From assembly GCA_009746045.1 (NCBI GenBank), contig RPFO01000213.1:3452241-3516240 (forward strand): a stretch of DNA of 64,000 nucleotides, read 5' to 3'. The position numbers were made by a program, and so were the translations under genes. The DNA comes from Mesostigma viride. Its lineage: Eukaryota > Streptophyta > Mesostigmatophyceae > Mesostigmatales > Mesostigmataceae. The stretch's first letter is position 1; every line of letters begins with the position of its first letter. Shown one piece after another: positions 63,791 through 64,000 of this stretch. The notes beneath the pieces were generated by a model. That model saw only the letters and a list, made by a program, of their open reading frames with translations, was not told where the DNA came from and made no database searches.

Positions 63791-64000
63791 GTGATAAGGG
63801 TGGTGAGAAGAAAGATGGTCAACCTTGGGCACGGGGATAGGTGCCGTCGCAAGGATATGGTGGGGCCGGCATGCTGAGGGGTGGGGAAGTAGTTTGCAAG
63901 TAGCGGTTGCATGTATTCTTTGCATGTATAGTCCTTGTGGCACATGGCATGATGACAGAAATAGCTGTTTTGGTGGTTTCCTTCTTTCTGGGAACGAGAA

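Noticed and set aside
63015..63945. Long open frames of GGWV/HPPT repeats
   Set aside because: They are open in several frames on both strands only because the (GGGT)n tract lacks stops.

Overview
This window is eukaryotic nuclear DNA, most likely from a green alga. The reasons are many phase-consistent GT-AG introns, a chloroplast-type polynucleotide phosphorylase (PNPase) that resembles the land-plant enzyme in length and domain order, a plant-type Alba protein, a short internal run of plant-type telomere repeat (CCCTAAA), and a heavy load of Ty3-like and LINE retroelements, SINE-like repeats and long microsatellites. I cannot resolve the genus.

Layout. 1-4.5 kb: a divergent pair of unrecognised genes around a cluster of palindromes, followed by a 12-bp-unit GTAAC array. 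4.5-13.05 kb: a dead Ty3/gypsy chromovirus-like element (gag knuckle, protease, reverse transcriptase, RNase H, integrase, chromodomain-like tail, an extra ORF, polypurine tract and 3' LTR), with a TIR-bearing element inserted beside the RT catalytic motif. 13-26.4 kb: a field of decayed LINE copies and short dispersed repeats, with one intact intronless gene at 17.1-18.0 kb (a DarP/YjgA-type ribosome-maturation factor). 26.9-45.1 kb, minus strand: a 21-exon PNPase gene of 926 codons. 46.1-47.9 kb, plus strand: a 5-exon Alba-domain RNA/DNA-binding protein, head-to-head with PNPase. 48.9-59.5 kb: another repeat field, with several copies of a LINE that carries a restriction-like endonuclease and a LINE ORF1 remnant. 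60.9-62.0 kb: a probable ubiquitin-like gene, whose 5' end I could not find. 62.1-63.8 kb: a minisatellite and a long GGGT microsatellite.

Functionally, the clear host genes are all RNA-related: organellar RNA decay and processing (PNPase), ribosome assembly (DarP-like) and RNA/chromatin binding (Alba). The most unusual observation is that many PNPase introns carry decayed tandem copies of their own exon-intron junctions. In one intron the 5' splice site has been amplified into about nine copies, next to a diverged copy of the exon core.
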